A stretch of DNA of 64,000 bases from Mycobacterium sp. (GTDB taxonomy: Bacteria > Actinomycetota > Actinomycetes > Mycobacteriales > Mycobacteriaceae): contig NZ_SCRH01000013.1 in the NCBI RefSeq assembly GCF_004298145.1, forward strand, positions 62,001 to 126,000, given 5' to 3'. The position numbers were made by a program, and so were the translations under genes. The notes under the pieces were generated by a model. The model was not told where the DNA came from. It made no database searches and saw nothing but the letters and a program-made list of their open reading frames with translations. Each line of letters starts with the position of its first letter. Position 1 is the stretch's first letter. Below, piece after piece: positions 17,629 through 26,202 of this stretch.

Positions 17629-18985
17629 GGGCACCGGCGGCCACCCGGGTGTTGGACGGACGCTGCAGCCCGAGATGTCCGCGCAGCGTGGACGATTCGT
17701 ATTCGGTGCGGAACAGCCCGCGGCGTTGCAGTTCCGGGACCACCATGCGGACGACGTCTTCGAACGCGCCGGGCAGATGCGTTGCGGCCAGCACGAATCC
17801 GTCGCACGCGCCGCTTTCGAACCAGTCCGCCATCTGATCGGCGACCTGTTCACCGGTGCCGACGAAGCGGGGTCCCTGCAGCAGGGTGGCGCGATGGTTG
17901 GCCAGGTCACGCAACGTGACTGTATCCCCGCCGATATGGGTGCGCAGGTTCTGCACCAGCCCGCGGATACCGGAGACCGAAGCGAGCAGTTCGTCGGTCA
18001 CCGGGTCGTCGAGATCATGCTGCGCGAAGTCGTAATTCATCAGCTCCGACAACAGCGTCAGCGATGCCATCGGGTGCACCAGATCGTTGAGGAACATCGC
18101 TTCGCGATCCTTGGCGTGGGATTCGGATTCGCCCACCACCGCGTAGGCCATGGGGCAGATGCGAACGGCGGCGGGGTCGCGGCCGGCGTCGGCGATGCGA
18201 TCCTTTTGATCGGCGTAGTGGCTGCGCGCCACCTCGATGCCCGGATCGCCGGTGAAGATCAATTCGGCCCAGCGGGAAGCGAATTCGCGGCCGCGTCCCG
18301 ACGATCCGGCCTGGATGATGACCGGCCGGCCCTGCGGGGTGCGCGGCACCGTCAGCGGGCCGCGGGCGGAGAAGAACTGGCCGACGTGTCCCAGCTCGTG
18401 CACCTTGGCAGGGTCGGCGAACTGACCGGACACCCGGTCGTGCAGGACGGCCTCATCCTCCCAGGTGTCCCACAGGCCGGTCACCACGTCCATGAATTCG
18501 TCGGCGCGGTCGTACCGTTCGTCGTGGCCGAGGTGGGCGTCGACACCGAAGTTCTGCGCCTCGCTGTCGTTGACCGACGTGACGACGTTCCAGGCCGCGC
18601 GGCCGCCCGAAAGGTGGTCCAGCGAGGCGAATGTGCGCGCCACATGGAAGGGCGCGTAATACGTCGTCGAGTAGGTCGCGCCCAGGCCGATCGTCGAGGT
18701 GGCCTGCGCCAGCACGCCGAGAATCACGCCGAGGTCCAGCTTGACCGGTCGGGCGCCGTAGTGCACGGCCTCGTCCACCGATCCGCCGTAGACGCCGGGC
18801 ATGGCCAGGCGATCGTCGAAGAACATCAGATCGAAACAGCCCTCTTCGAGCTGACGGCCGATCTTCGCGTAGTAGGAGGCATCCAGGTACCGGTGCTCGG
18901 TCGCGGGGTGCCGCCACGAGCCCGCGTAGACAGAGGTGCTGCCGGCCTGCATAAAGGCGACGAGGGCCATCTTGTCGGTTCGCAT
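17621..18985 (-). CDS. LLM flavin-dependent monooxygenase (NtaA/SnaA/DszA type)
   Basis: A 454-residue FMNH2-dependent monooxygenase of the luciferase superfamily, in the branch of nitrilotriacetate and dibenzothiophene-sulfone monooxygenases. Branch-typical segments are WRHPATEHRYLDASYYAKIG, FFDDRLAMP, HVARTFASLDHLSGGRAAWNVVTS and GRPVIIQAGSSGRGREFA. A separate NAD(P)H:flavin reductase would be needed and is not seen nearby. It is divergent from the GntR gene, with a perfect palindrome between them, and is first in a transcript with the CoA-transferase and lyase. No good ribosome site precedes the ATG. Confidence 0.85.
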   Translation of the reverse strand: MRTDKMALVAFMQAGSTSVYAGSWRHPATEHRYLDASYYAKIGRQLEEGCFDLMFFDDRLAMPGVYGGSVDEAVHYGARPVKLDLGVILGVLAQATSTIGLGATYSTTYYAPFHVARTFASLDHLSGGRAAWNVVTSVNDSEAQNFGVDAHLGHDERYDRADEFMDVVTGLWDTWEDEAVLHDRVSGQFADPAKVHELGHVGQFFSARGPLTVPRTPQGRPVIIQAGSSGRGREFASRWAELIFTGDPGIEVARSHYADQKDRIADAGRDPAAVRICPMAYAVVGESESHAKDREAMFLNDLVHPMASLTLLSELMNYDFAQHDLDDPVTDELLASVSGIRGLVQNLRTHIGGDTVTLRDLANHRATLLQGPRFVGTGEQVADQMADWFESGACDGFVLAATHLPGAFEDVVRMVVPELQRRGLFRTEYESSTLRGHLGLQRPSNTRVAAGAHA

Positions 18986-18999
18986 GCTTGAAACGTAAC

Positions 19000-19015
19000 A
19001 TCTGATATTTCAGAT
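19000..19015. promoter_or_regulatory. perfect inverted repeat, candidate GntR operator
   Basis: ATCTGA and TCAGAT flank four bases, in the 67-bp gap between the divergent LLM and GntR genes. The region is AT-rich compared with its surroundings. Position and symmetry fit a dimeric GntR/FCD repressor controlling both genes. Confidence 0.6.
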
Positions 19016-19052
19016 TTCAAATGCTAGACCTGCCGTTTGGTATTATGCCCAC

Positions 19053-19703
19053 GTGGCCGCGATCGACATCTCCGGGACGGTCCGGGAGCGCGCCGCCCGC
19101 GAGCTTCGGGACCGCATCCTCACCGGCGTCCTGCCCGCCGGTTCACGGGTCGACCTCGACGCCATCACCGCGGAATTCGCGACCAGCCGCACCCCGGTGC
19201 GGGAGGCGCTGCTGGAGCTGTCGTTCGAGGGCCTGGTTCAAGTCGCCCCGCGCAGTGGCGTGACGGTGCTCGGGATCAGCCCGGACGACGTCCTGGACAG
19301 CTTCACCATTCTCGGTGTGTTGACCGGACAGGCCGCGGCGTGGGCCGCCGAGCGGATCGAGCCCGCAGAGCTCGAGACCCTGCGAGAACTCGCGGCCGAC
19401 GTCGTGGCGCGATCCGGTGACGACAGCATCGGAGAGGCCAACTGGCATTTCCATCAAATGATCCACCGCGCCGCGCACTCACCCCGCCTGCTGAACCAGA
19501 TCAAGCAGGTCGCCCGCGTGGTGCCGAGCAACTTCCTCACGCTGTTCCCCGAGCACGAAAAGCATTCGCTCGACGAACACCAACAGCTTCTCGACGCGCT
19601 CGCCGACAAGGACGCCGAGCGGGCCCGCGCGATCGCCGAACGACACGTCCTGGACGCCGGACGCTCGCTGGCCGACTGGCTCGAGCAGCGCCGCGACGGT
19701 TAG
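19053..19703 (+). CDS. GntR-family regulator (FadR/FCD subfamily)
   Basis: A 216-residue regulator. The N-terminal winged helix-turn-helix (ARELRDRILTGVLPAGSRVD, then FATSRTPVREALLEL) is typical of GntR proteins. The C-terminal all-helical FCD domain carries His and Asp/Glu positions (ANWHFHQMIHRAAHS, AERHVLDAG) that usually bind a metal and a small carboxylate. The GTG start is at 19053. It most likely represses the divergent LLM - CoA-transferase - lyase transcript through the palindrome at 19000-19015, and perhaps also the converging LLM operon. Confidence 0.86.
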   Translation: MAAIDISGTVRERAARELRDRILTGVLPAGSRVDLDAITAEFATSRTPVREALLELSFEGLVQVAPRSGVTVLGISPDDVLDSFTILGVLTGQAAAWAAERIEPAELETLRELAADVVARSGDDSIGEANWHFHQMIHRAAHSPRLLNQIKQVARVVPSNFLTLFPEHEKHSLDEHQQLLDALADKDAERARAIAERHVLDAGRSLADWLEQRRDG

Positions 19704-19706
19704 CGG

Positions 19707-20678
19707 TCAGGCCAGCGCCGGCAGCACCTTGTCCGTGAGCAACTGGACCGACTTCCACGCTTCGTCCACCGGCATGCCACCGACCAGGGGGTGCATGACG
19801 AGCGGCCCGTAATTCTCGGCGTCACGCACCTCCGCGATCAGCTGATCCGGAGTCAGGAAACGGTAACGGCCCGATGCCCGGACCTGATCCAGGGTCGCAA
19901 CACCCGGCAGGTGCATGAGCGAACGCTGATCCGTCGACCATCCGCCGTAAGTGACCGCCTCCCACAGGATGTGGTCACCAAGCTCCGCCCACGCCCGCTC
20001 GGGATCCTCGTGCAGGTAGATCATGCCGCGATTGATCGGGCCCGGCATCAGAACGAAGGGCGTCAGATCGGCCTCGGCGCACAGCCGGCGGTAGTAATCG
20101 GCGATTTCGGGCAGGTGATCGGCCAGGCTGAGCGGCAGCCGGAACCGGGCAGCGCGGCGAGCCGTGGCGCGCGCACCGCCACCGACGTACAGCGGCGGAT
20201 GCGGCCGAGTCCACGTCCCGGTGCAGACTCCCACACCCGAACCTTCACCGGACCAGACCGCCAGCATCCGCTCCAGCAGGCTGTCCATCAACGCCCCACG
20301 CCGGCCGAAATCGCCTCCCAGCGCGTCATATTCGACGGTGCGATACCCCAGACCCACCGTGGTGTGCAGGCGGCCGCGGCTCATGTTGTCGACGAGCGCG
20401 ATGTCCTCGGCGAGCCGCACCGGGTTCCACAACGGCCCCAGCGCGCAATCGACACTCGCGATCAGCGTCGAGGTCCGGGCCAAGAACATCGCCGCGGCCA
20501 TGATCGGATTGCAGCTCCACCCGTGCCCGGTCGCGTGATGCTCGTCGACGCTGATGGACGTGATGCCGTGGGACTCCCCCCACTGCCCCAGCTCGAGCGC
20601 CGCGGAAAGGAGGTCGCCCTGCGTGCGTGGATCACCGTGCGGGGACGCGAAGTTGAAGCGCAGCACCGTCAATATCAT
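19707..20678 (-). CDS. LLM class flavin-dependent oxidoreductase
   Basis: A 323-residue TIM-barrel oxidoreductase of the luciferase-like family, using FMN or F420. It shows the N-terminal barrel strand LTVLRFNFASP, SVDEHHATGHGWSCNP as in bacterial luciferase-like enzymes, and LVDNMSRGRLHTTVGLGYR. The last in an apparent four-gene operon, it starts 9 nt after the VOC gene. It is a different branch from the DszA-like enzyme at 17621. Cofactor and substrate cannot be decided from sequence. Confidence 0.82.
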   Translation of the reverse strand: MILTVLRFNFASPHGDPRTQGDLLSAALELGQWGESHGITSISVDEHHATGHGWSCNPIMAAAMFLARTSTLIASVDCALGPLWNPVRLAEDIALVDNMSRGRLHTTVGLGYRTVEYDALGGDFGRRGALMDSLLERMLAVWSGEGSGVGVCTGTWTRPHPPLYVGGGARATARRAARFRLPLSLADHLPEIADYYRRLCAEADLTPFVLMPGPINRGMIYLHEDPERAWAELGDHILWEAVTYGGWSTDQRSLMHLPGVATLDQVRASGRYRFLTPDQLIAEVRDAENYGPLVMHPLVGGMPVDEAWKSVQLLTDKVLPALA

Positions 20679-20687
20679 ATCCGGCCT

Positions 20688-21179
20688 TTACGCGCCCGGT
20701 CCGGCCGCCGCCTGCAGGAACGCTGGAAAGTCCGGGAACAACGCGCGGTCGACGATCTCGATGCGGGTTCCCGCGGCGTCGACGTAGTAGGCAAACAGTG
20801 CCAACCCCGGTTTCGACGACGGCCCGGCGGTGTCCGCGGTCGCTTCGAAGGCGAAGCCGTTGTCTTCCAATATCTTCGCGCTCGCGGCCAGGTCGTCGGT
20901 CCAGTAGCCGAGGTGGTGAATCGCGTTGCCGGGTGCCGCCGTCCACGCGGTCCCCGGCACCTCCTTGATCAGTTCGACGTGCGGCGCCTGCAACGAATAG
21001 ACGAAAGTCGAAGTCACCTCTTGGGTTCCGCTCGTGGTGCGAAACGGCAGGGTGTAGCTCACCGGGGTGATCCACCGGTAGCCGGCCAGCGCGCTCAGCC
21101 GGGCCATCGCCGCGTCCAGGTCGGCCACGATGATGCCGGTGTGGTAGAAATCCTCGGGCCGCAGTGCGAATTCCGTCAT
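20688..21179 (-). CDS. VOC (glyoxalase/dioxygenase fold) family protein
   Basis: A 163-residue vicinal-oxygen-chelate protein. The N-terminal module begins FYHTGIIVADLDAAMARL. Metal-ligand candidates are the His in YHTG, the His in IHHLGYWTDDL and the Glu in TRIEIVDRALFP, arranged as in glyoxalase I, methylmalonyl-CoA epimerase and extradiol enzymes. The ATG overlaps the stop of the metallo-beta-lactamase-fold gene upstream. Reaction unknown; context suggests a step in the same catabolic pathway. Confidence 0.78.
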   Translation of the reverse strand: MTEFALRPEDFYHTGIIVADLDAAMARLSALAGYRWITPVSYTLPFRTTSGTQEVTSTFVYSLQAPHVELIKEVPGTAWTAAPGNAIHHLGYWTDDLAASAKILEDNGFAFEATADTAGPSSKPGLALFAYYVDAAGTRIEIVDRALFPDFPAFLQAAAGPGA

Positions 21180-22414
21180 GAATTCCTCGCTATCTCGTTG
21201 CGCAGCCAGGCACTTTCCCAGAAGTTCGTGCTGTCGGCGAGAAGCTTTTCATGGGCTTGGCGCAGCAGGTCGCGCGACCCCGGATGCTCGGCGGGAACAA
21301 GCTGGGCGAGGTGGATCGCGTGCAGTGCACGGTCGGCGGCCAGGTGTGCACGCGCGCGATCCAGCAGCGCATCGGCGCCGGCCAGCTCGACCACGTCGGC
21401 GGCGACGGCGTCGAATCCGACGGGGTACAGCTCGGTGGTCGATTCGTGGTGGAACCAGCCTGAGTAGTTCTCCCAGACCGCCCGCACGTCCCAGGCGACC
21501 TTCCCGTAGCCCTGGCCCACTTCGTATTCCGCGGGCAGGGTGATCTCGCGCATCAAGGTGCGGACGTCTTGGCCGGCGTTCATTCCGGCGACGGTCTGAT
21601 CGTGGATGTAGGCGATGGCGTCGCGCAGCCGGGTCAGTTCGGCGTCGATGCGCTCGGCACCCGCGACGGGCTCGAAGTGACCGGTCACCAGCAGGTCGGC
21701 CTGCAGGGCGCGTACCCGCTCCACCGAGGCGATGGCCGTCAACGCATCGCGGTAGCGATCACCGCGCATGGTGACGAGGTTGGGGATGTGGCCGATCAGC
21801 GGGCCGAACGTGTTTCCGCACAAGCAAATTCGTTCCTCCGGCAGCCAGACCACCAGCGAGTCGGTGGTCTCCCCGCCGGGCACCGAGATCAGTTCCATCC
21901 GTCGGCCGCCGAGCTCCAACGTCAGCGTGTCCTCGAAGTCGAGGTCGACGACGGGCACGCTCTGGCTCGCTAGCCGCGTGGTCCCCAGCCGCCGTTGAAT
22001 GGCTTGGATGCCCCCGGCCAGCGTGTCTTTGAACGCGAACGCGCTGCGGCTGGCCCGGTACGGAATCAACCTGTCGTTGTCGTCGCGCCACATCGTCCAG
22101 TTCGCCTGCGCGACCACGGTCGTGTCGGGGTCGCGCACGCTGTCCAGGCCGCCGACATGGTCCACGTGGCCCTGCGTGAAGATGATGTAGCGCACGGGCG
22201 ACGAGTCGACGGCGTCGAAGTTGGCGCGGTGCACCGGACCCTCGAAACCCATCCCGGTGTTGACGATCACCCGGCCCTCAGCGGTGGTGAGCAGGTACGA
22301 GTTGGACAGGCCCGGCGAGCACCACAAACCCGGGGCGATCTGCTCGGCCTTCTCGGCGGAGGCCGGGCGCATCGCGACGGCGCCGGGCCTGCTGCGATAG
22401 ACAGGTTCGGACAT
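21176..22414 (-). CDS. metallo-beta-lactamase-fold hydrolase, alkylsulfatase-like, with altered metal motif
   Basis: The 412-residue product has an MBL domain followed by a helical region resembling alkyl sulfatases (VRAVWENYSGWFHHESTTELYP). The metal motif reads TQGHVDHVGG at residues 80-89, so Gln81 replaces the first His of HxHxDH. The acidic AEN ligand segment of alkyl sulfatases appears here as CGN. It may therefore bind one metal or have another reaction. AAGGAG nine bases before the ATG at 22414 fixes the start over a longer TTG frame. It follows the sulfotransferase by 14 nt and overlaps the VOC gene. Confidence 0.78.
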   Translation of the reverse strand: MSEPVYRSRPGAVAMRPASAEKAEQIAPGLWCSPGLSNSYLLTTAEGRVIVNTGMGFEGPVHRANFDAVDSSPVRYIIFTQGHVDHVGGLDSVRDPDTTVVAQANWTMWRDDNDRLIPYRASRSAFAFKDTLAGGIQAIQRRLGTTRLASQSVPVVDLDFEDTLTLELGGRRMELISVPGGETTDSLVVWLPEERICLCGNTFGPLIGHIPNLVTMRGDRYRDALTAIASVERVRALQADLLVTGHFEPVAGAERIDAELTRLRDAIAYIHDQTVAGMNAGQDVRTLMREITLPAEYEVGQGYGKVAWDVRAVWENYSGWFHHESTTELYPVGFDAVAADVVELAGADALLDRARAHLAADRALHAIHLAQLVPAEHPGSRDLLRQAHEKLLADSTNFWESAWLRNEIARNS

Positions 22415-22428
22415 CGCTGCTGACTCCT

Positions 22429-23700
22429 TCAATCGGGACGCACGTCGAACTTGTCGAAATAGAAGCCGAAGCGACCGCGCAGTTCATCGGCGGAGACGCC
22501 GAAGTGCCGTTCCAGGTCGTAATGGATACGGCCGTGCTTGCCACGCGGATTGCCATCCAGGTAGCGCTGGAAGCGATCTCGCACGTGCTGCGGCAACTCG
22601 ACACCGCCGCACCGGTACAGCCGCTCGAGCACCCGCATTTCGTTGCCGCCCAGCTGGTGGAAGTTGACGTCGATGCTGCGCTCGGCGGCCGCCACGTCAC
22701 GGTCGCGTACGCACGCGCTGAGCAGCCGGTGCACGCGGTCGCTCCAGTAGTCCAGCAGCCACTGCGGATCGATACTGTCTCGGCGCAACCGATCCGAGTA
22801 GGCCATCATGGTGATCGCCGATTGGATCACGGCGACGGGATCGCGGTGCGTGAAAGCCACTGTCGCGTCGGGGAAGGTCGCCATCAACGGGCCGAGCTGC
22901 TCGCAGTGCTGCGGACTCTTGAGGACCCATGTCCTCGGCCCCCGCAGAAACGTCAACGCCTGCAACGCCTTCTTCATGTAGGCGTAGTGGCGGGTTTGGT
23001 CGAGGCCCAGGTAGTAGTCGCGCCAGTCAGGCACCCGCGCATGCCATTCCAAGACATAGGAGGCCATATCGAGGTCGAGGAGTTCGACCTCCTCCTCGAT
23101 CGCCTCGGGGAACCGGTCATGCATGGCGGCCACCACGGGCGCGCTGGCCATCAGCGCTTCGTGTTCCGATTTGGCTCGTGTGTAGCGGGGGTCGACGCCG
23201 AAGACGTCGGGGCCCTGCCCGCGGGCGGGGATGGGATCCTGACTCTCCCAATACGGCAGCGCGCGCCGGCGGGGGTCGGAGGCAAGGAGATTCACCAGAT
23301 GCGTGGTGCCCGAGCGCGGCATCCCGACGACGATGAAAGGCCCCTCGATCGGGATGGACTCGATCTCGGGATACCGCGCGATCAGCTCCGTGAGCGACAA
23401 CCGGTTACGAAGCAGGCGCACGATCCGCTGCCGCAGCGAACCGCGGGTGAGCTGGCGCAGTCCCTCGTCGGCCTCGATCGCCGCGACGTGCGCGCGCAGG
23501 CGATCAGCGAAACCGTCGGTGTCGACGAGGCCGGCGGCTCCGGCTTTCAGGCCGGTCTGTTCGACGGCCTCCGCGACCATCCGGTCGATGTCGAGGTCGA
23601 CGCGCTTGGCCTCGGTGAACTCGAGGATCTGACGCTGGACGTCGGTCAGCCGGGGCGCGGTCAAATCGTCGAAGTCGATGTCGTCAACCGCAGAGCCCAC
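22429..23700 (-). CDS. sulfotransferase family protein (PAPS-dependent type)
   Basis: A 423-residue protein expected to move sulfate from PAPS to a hydroxyl group. The 5'-phosphosulfate loop VVGMPRSGTTHLVNLL begins near residue 124. The 3'-phosphate region WVLKSPQHCEQL and the segment FTHRDPVAVIQS are both present. Mycobacteria carry several such paralogues, some sulfating lipids; the acceptor here is unknown. GAGGGG precedes the GTG start. It heads the operon with the MBL, VOC and LLM genes. A sulfotransferase next to an alkylsulfatase-like fold is notable. Confidence 0.83.
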   Translation of the reverse strand: MGSAVDDIDFDDLTAPRLTDVQRQILEFTEAKRVDLDIDRMVAEAVEQTGLKAGAAGLVDTDGFADRLRAHVAAIEADEGLRQLTRGSLRQRIVRLLRNRLSLTELIARYPEIESIPIEGPFIVVGMPRSGTTHLVNLLASDPRRRALPYWESQDPIPARGQGPDVFGVDPRYTRAKSEHEALMASAPVVAAMHDRFPEAIEEEVELLDLDMASYVLEWHARVPDWRDYYLGLDQTRHYAYMKKALQALTFLRGPRTWVLKSPQHCEQLGPLMATFPDATVAFTHRDPVAVIQSAITMMAYSDRLRRDSIDPQWLLDYWSDRVHRLLSACVRDRDVAAAERSIDVNFHQLGGNEMRVLERLYRCGGVELPQHVRDRFQRYLDGNPRGKHGRIHYDLERHFGVSADELRGRFGFYFDKFDVRPD

Positions 23701-23811
23701 CGGAACCCCTCTTCGACGCGTCAGCTGAGAAATATGACACCGAGGCTAGACGCGGCGGGATCTCTTCGTTCACCCACCTCGCCGGCGGATAACCCGCCGA
23801 GGTCCGGGCTC

Positions 23812-24198
23812 CTACAGATTGGCCAGATCGTCGGGAACGTCGACCTTGTATTGCTGCAGCGCCTCGAGAGGCACCACCTCGAGGGTGCTCTCGTGCGTGC
23901 ACGCCAGGACCACCGGCGATGCGCAACTGTCCTGGTGAGCCCGCAGCCAGTTCAGCGCGGTCACGCACCAGCGGTCGCCGGGCAGCAGGCCGGGGAACCG
24001 ATACTCGGGAACCGGCGTCAACAAGTCATTGCCAATGGAACGCTGGTGCTCCAGGAATTCGGTGGTCATCACCGCGCAAATCGTGTGGCGCCCAAGGTCC
24101 TGGGGCCCGGTTGAACAACAGCCGTCGCGGTAGAAACCGGTCAGCGGGTCCGTTCCGCACGGTTCCAGCGGACCGCCCAGCACATTTCGATCAGGCAC
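23812..24198 (-). CDS. DUF2237 family protein
   Basis: A 128-residue protein matching the DUF2237 family: NVLGGPLEPCGTDPLTGFYRDGCC, then DLGRHTICAVMTTEFLEHQ, SIGNDLLTPVPEYRFPGL and GDRWCVTALNWLRA. Conserved cysteines suggest a metal or redox role, but the family has no established function. The GTG start at 24198 follows GAAGGG and matches the family N-terminus; the longer upstream frame has no family features. It stands 111 nt from the sulfotransferase gene and probably has its own promoter. Confidence 0.8.
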   Translation of the reverse strand: MPDRNVLGGPLEPCGTDPLTGFYRDGCCSTGPQDLGRHTICAVMTTEFLEHQRSIGNDLLTPVPEYRFPGLLPGDRWCVTALNWLRAHQDSCASPVVLACTHESTLEVVPLEALQQYKVDVPDDLANL

Positions 24199-24327
24199 CC
24201 CTTCAGTATTGCGCTCGCAGGGGTGAAGTTTGAAGAAATTCGCCCACTGCGCCCGAAGGATTTTCCGCACCGGTGCCCTCGGCGGCCAATGTGGACGGCC
24301 GGAAATCGGGCGTGCTGACTCGAATTG

Positions 24328-24661
24328 ATGTCGACGCCGCCCGGATACCCGGGATACGCCGACCCGCAGGCGCCGTTTGGTCGTGATCCGGGCTGCCGGG
24401 CTGCCCCGGTCGGATAAGTCGGCCACCACCGCCGGCTTACTTCAGCTGTTCCTCGGCTTGTTCGGTATCGGCCGCTTCTCCATCGACTCGACTCAGATCG
24501 CGGTGGCGCAGCTGTGTCCGGGTCTGTTCGGAATTCTCTTCAGCCTGTTCTGTTTTCTCGGAATTCCGGTCCTGCTCGGCGGCATCATCTGGGCGATCGT
24601 CGACGCGATCGTGATCTTCACCGGCAGCGTCAAAGACAACCACGGCCGCAAGCTGCGTTAG
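24328..24661 (+). pseudogene. TM2-domain membrane protein, frameshifted
   Basis: An ATG at 24328 starts a typical Pro/Gly-rich TM2 N-terminus (MSTPPGYPGYADPQAPFGRDP), then runs into a TAA stop within ten codons. The rest continues in another frame from about 24377: SDKSATTAGLLQLFLGLFGIGRF and two membrane segments. Between the two lies a tandem GGGCTGCC duplication. Removing seven bases there would restore one continuous frame. The TM2 core also carries unusual Ser and Pro residues (GRFSIDST, QLCPGLFG). Intact relatives are about 100-residue membrane proteins of unknown role. Confidence 0.65.
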
Positions 24662-24917
24662 ACGCTTTGGCCGGGGGTCATCGATTTCTATTGTCCGACA
24701 CCATGTTTGACACACGGGCGGCATTAATTTTAACCGCGTCGGCCGTCATGACGGGGCGGGGCGCGCCGGAGCCGATGGTTACGGATTGGTCACGATGACA
24801 AGTGGGAGTCGACGGTTGGCGGCGCCGATGGAGGCCCGGTAACAATTGTTATCTGAAGCTCTCGCGACGCGCTGAGCAAATCCCAGGGAAATCGCCCCGA
24901 AAACTTATCGTCACATC

Positions 24918-26051
24918 GTGCAACGACGAACGGCCCTGAAACTCCCTCTGCTGCTGGCGGCGAGCGCCGCAGTTGCCCGGGTACCCTGGGCCTCCGCGGA
25001 GGAAGCGGGCCGGTGGTCCCCCGATCGCGCCAACCGGTGGTATCAAGCGCAGGGCTGGCTCATCGGAGCAAACTACATTCCCGCGAGCGCCATCAACCAG
25101 TTCGAGATGTTTCAGGCCGACACCTTCGACCCCCGCCGCATCGACACCGAGCTCGGCTGGGCTCAGTTCTACGGGCACAACACCGCACGGGTGTTCCTCC
25201 ATGACCAGCTCTGGGCAGCCGATCAGCGCGGGTTCCAAACGCGGCTGGGGCAATTCGTCGATATCGCGGCCCGCCATCGGATCAAGCCGCTGTTCGTCTT
25301 CTTCGACTCGTGTTGGGATCCGCGGCCCCGAGCGGGTCGACAGCGCGCGCCGAGACCTGGGGTGCACAACTCGGGCTGGGTGCAGAGCCCGGGCGCCGAA
25401 CGCCTTGGCGACCCCCGCTACGTCCCGGTCATGCGCGACTACGTCACCGCGGTGATGACCCAATTTCGCAATGACAACCGGGTTTTGGGGTGGGATCTCT
25501 GGAATGAACCCGACAACCCGGCACGCCAATACAGCAGCGTCGAAAGAAGCGACAAGGAGCAACTGGTCACCAACCTGCTCCCCCAAGTGTTTCGGTGGGC
25601 ACGGGCGGTGGATCCCAGTCAGCCACTCACGAGTGGCGTGTGGCGCGGCGACTGGGGACAACCCCAGGGCCGCAGCGCAATCAGCGACATTCAGCTCGCC
25701 AACTCCGACGTGGTCACCTTCCATTCCTACGCTGAGCCCGCCGGCTTCGAGTCCCGGATCAACGAACTCACCCCGTTGGGCCGGCCGATCCTGTGCACCG
25801 AATACATGGCTCGGCCACGGGGCAGCACCGTGCAGGGGATCCTGCCCGTCGCGAAGCGTCACAACGTCGGCGCCATCAACTGGGGCCTGGTCGCCGGCAA
25901 GACCCAGACCTACTTCCCCTGGGAGTCATGGGATCACCCGTACACCACGGTTCCAAAAGTGTGGTTCCACGACTTGATCCGGCCCGAGGGGCGGCCGTTC
26001 CAAGACATCGAGGTTCTGACGGTTCGGAAGCTGGCCGGGAGCCAGGCCTGA
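24918..26051 (+). CDS. secreted GH5-like glycoside hydrolase
   Basis: A 377-residue protein with an N-terminal export signal containing twin arginines (QRRTALKLPLLLAASAAVA), possibly Tat-dependent. The mature part is a TIM-barrel glycosidase. Glu197 in GWDLWNEPDN is the likely acid/base and Glu295 in ILCTEYMA the likely nucleophile, as in clan GH-A. Relatives are annotated cellulase-like or mannanase-like; the actual polysaccharide is unknown. GTG is the only plausible start. A GC-rich hairpin follows. It lies in a block of secreted proteins including a GH6 enzyme. Confidence 0.8.
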   Translation: MQRRTALKLPLLLAASAAVARVPWASAEEAGRWSPDRANRWYQAQGWLIGANYIPASAINQFEMFQADTFDPRRIDTELGWAQFYGHNTARVFLHDQLWAADQRGFQTRLGQFVDIAARHRIKPLFVFFDSCWDPRPRAGRQRAPRPGVHNSGWVQSPGAERLGDPRYVPVMRDYVTAVMTQFRNDNRVLGWDLWNEPDNPARQYSSVERSDKEQLVTNLLPQVFRWARAVDPSQPLTSGVWRGDWGQPQGRSAISDIQLANSDVVTFHSYAEPAGFESRINELTPLGRPILCTEYMARPRGSTVQGILPVAKRHNVGAINWGLVAGKTQTYFPWESWDHPYTTVPKVWFHDLIRPEGRPFQDIEVLTVRKLAGSQA

Positions 26052-26058
26052 CACGTGG

Positions 26059-26079
26059 CTGCGGCCTTCGCGGCCGCGG
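26059..26079 (+). terminator. GC-rich hairpin after the GH5-like gene
   Basis: CTGCGGCC and GGCCGCGG pair over eight bases (one G-T) around a TTCGC loop, eight nt after the stop codon. No U-tract follows, as is common for mycobacterial terminators. Confidence 0.5.
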
Positions 26080-26202
26080 TGCGCGTCGGTCATTGAACCA
26101 ACGAGTGACATGAAACCGCCGCCGACCTTCCGGTAGTAGGGTTGTACCAGCTCAGAAGGGGGCGGTGGTGTTCGCCGGTATTGATCGACCGCTGACGGTG
26201 CG

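Noticed and set aside
17594..18991. 465-codon open frame antisense to the LLM monooxygenase
   Set aside because: The opposite strand encodes a clear luciferase-family enzyme; this frame has no motif.
19791..21467. 558-codon open frame on the plus strand over the LLM and VOC genes
   Set aside because: Covers two well-supported genes on the other strand and shows no domain; GC-driven open frame.
15500..23700. Natural-product biosynthetic cluster around the sulfotransferase and monooxygenases
   Set aside because: No polyketide, peptide or terpene synthase is present; enzyme types fit catabolism instead.
24328..24661. Programmed frameshift in the TM2 gene
   Set aside because: No slippery heptamer is visible; a tandem duplication plus odd TM2 residues is better explained by decay.
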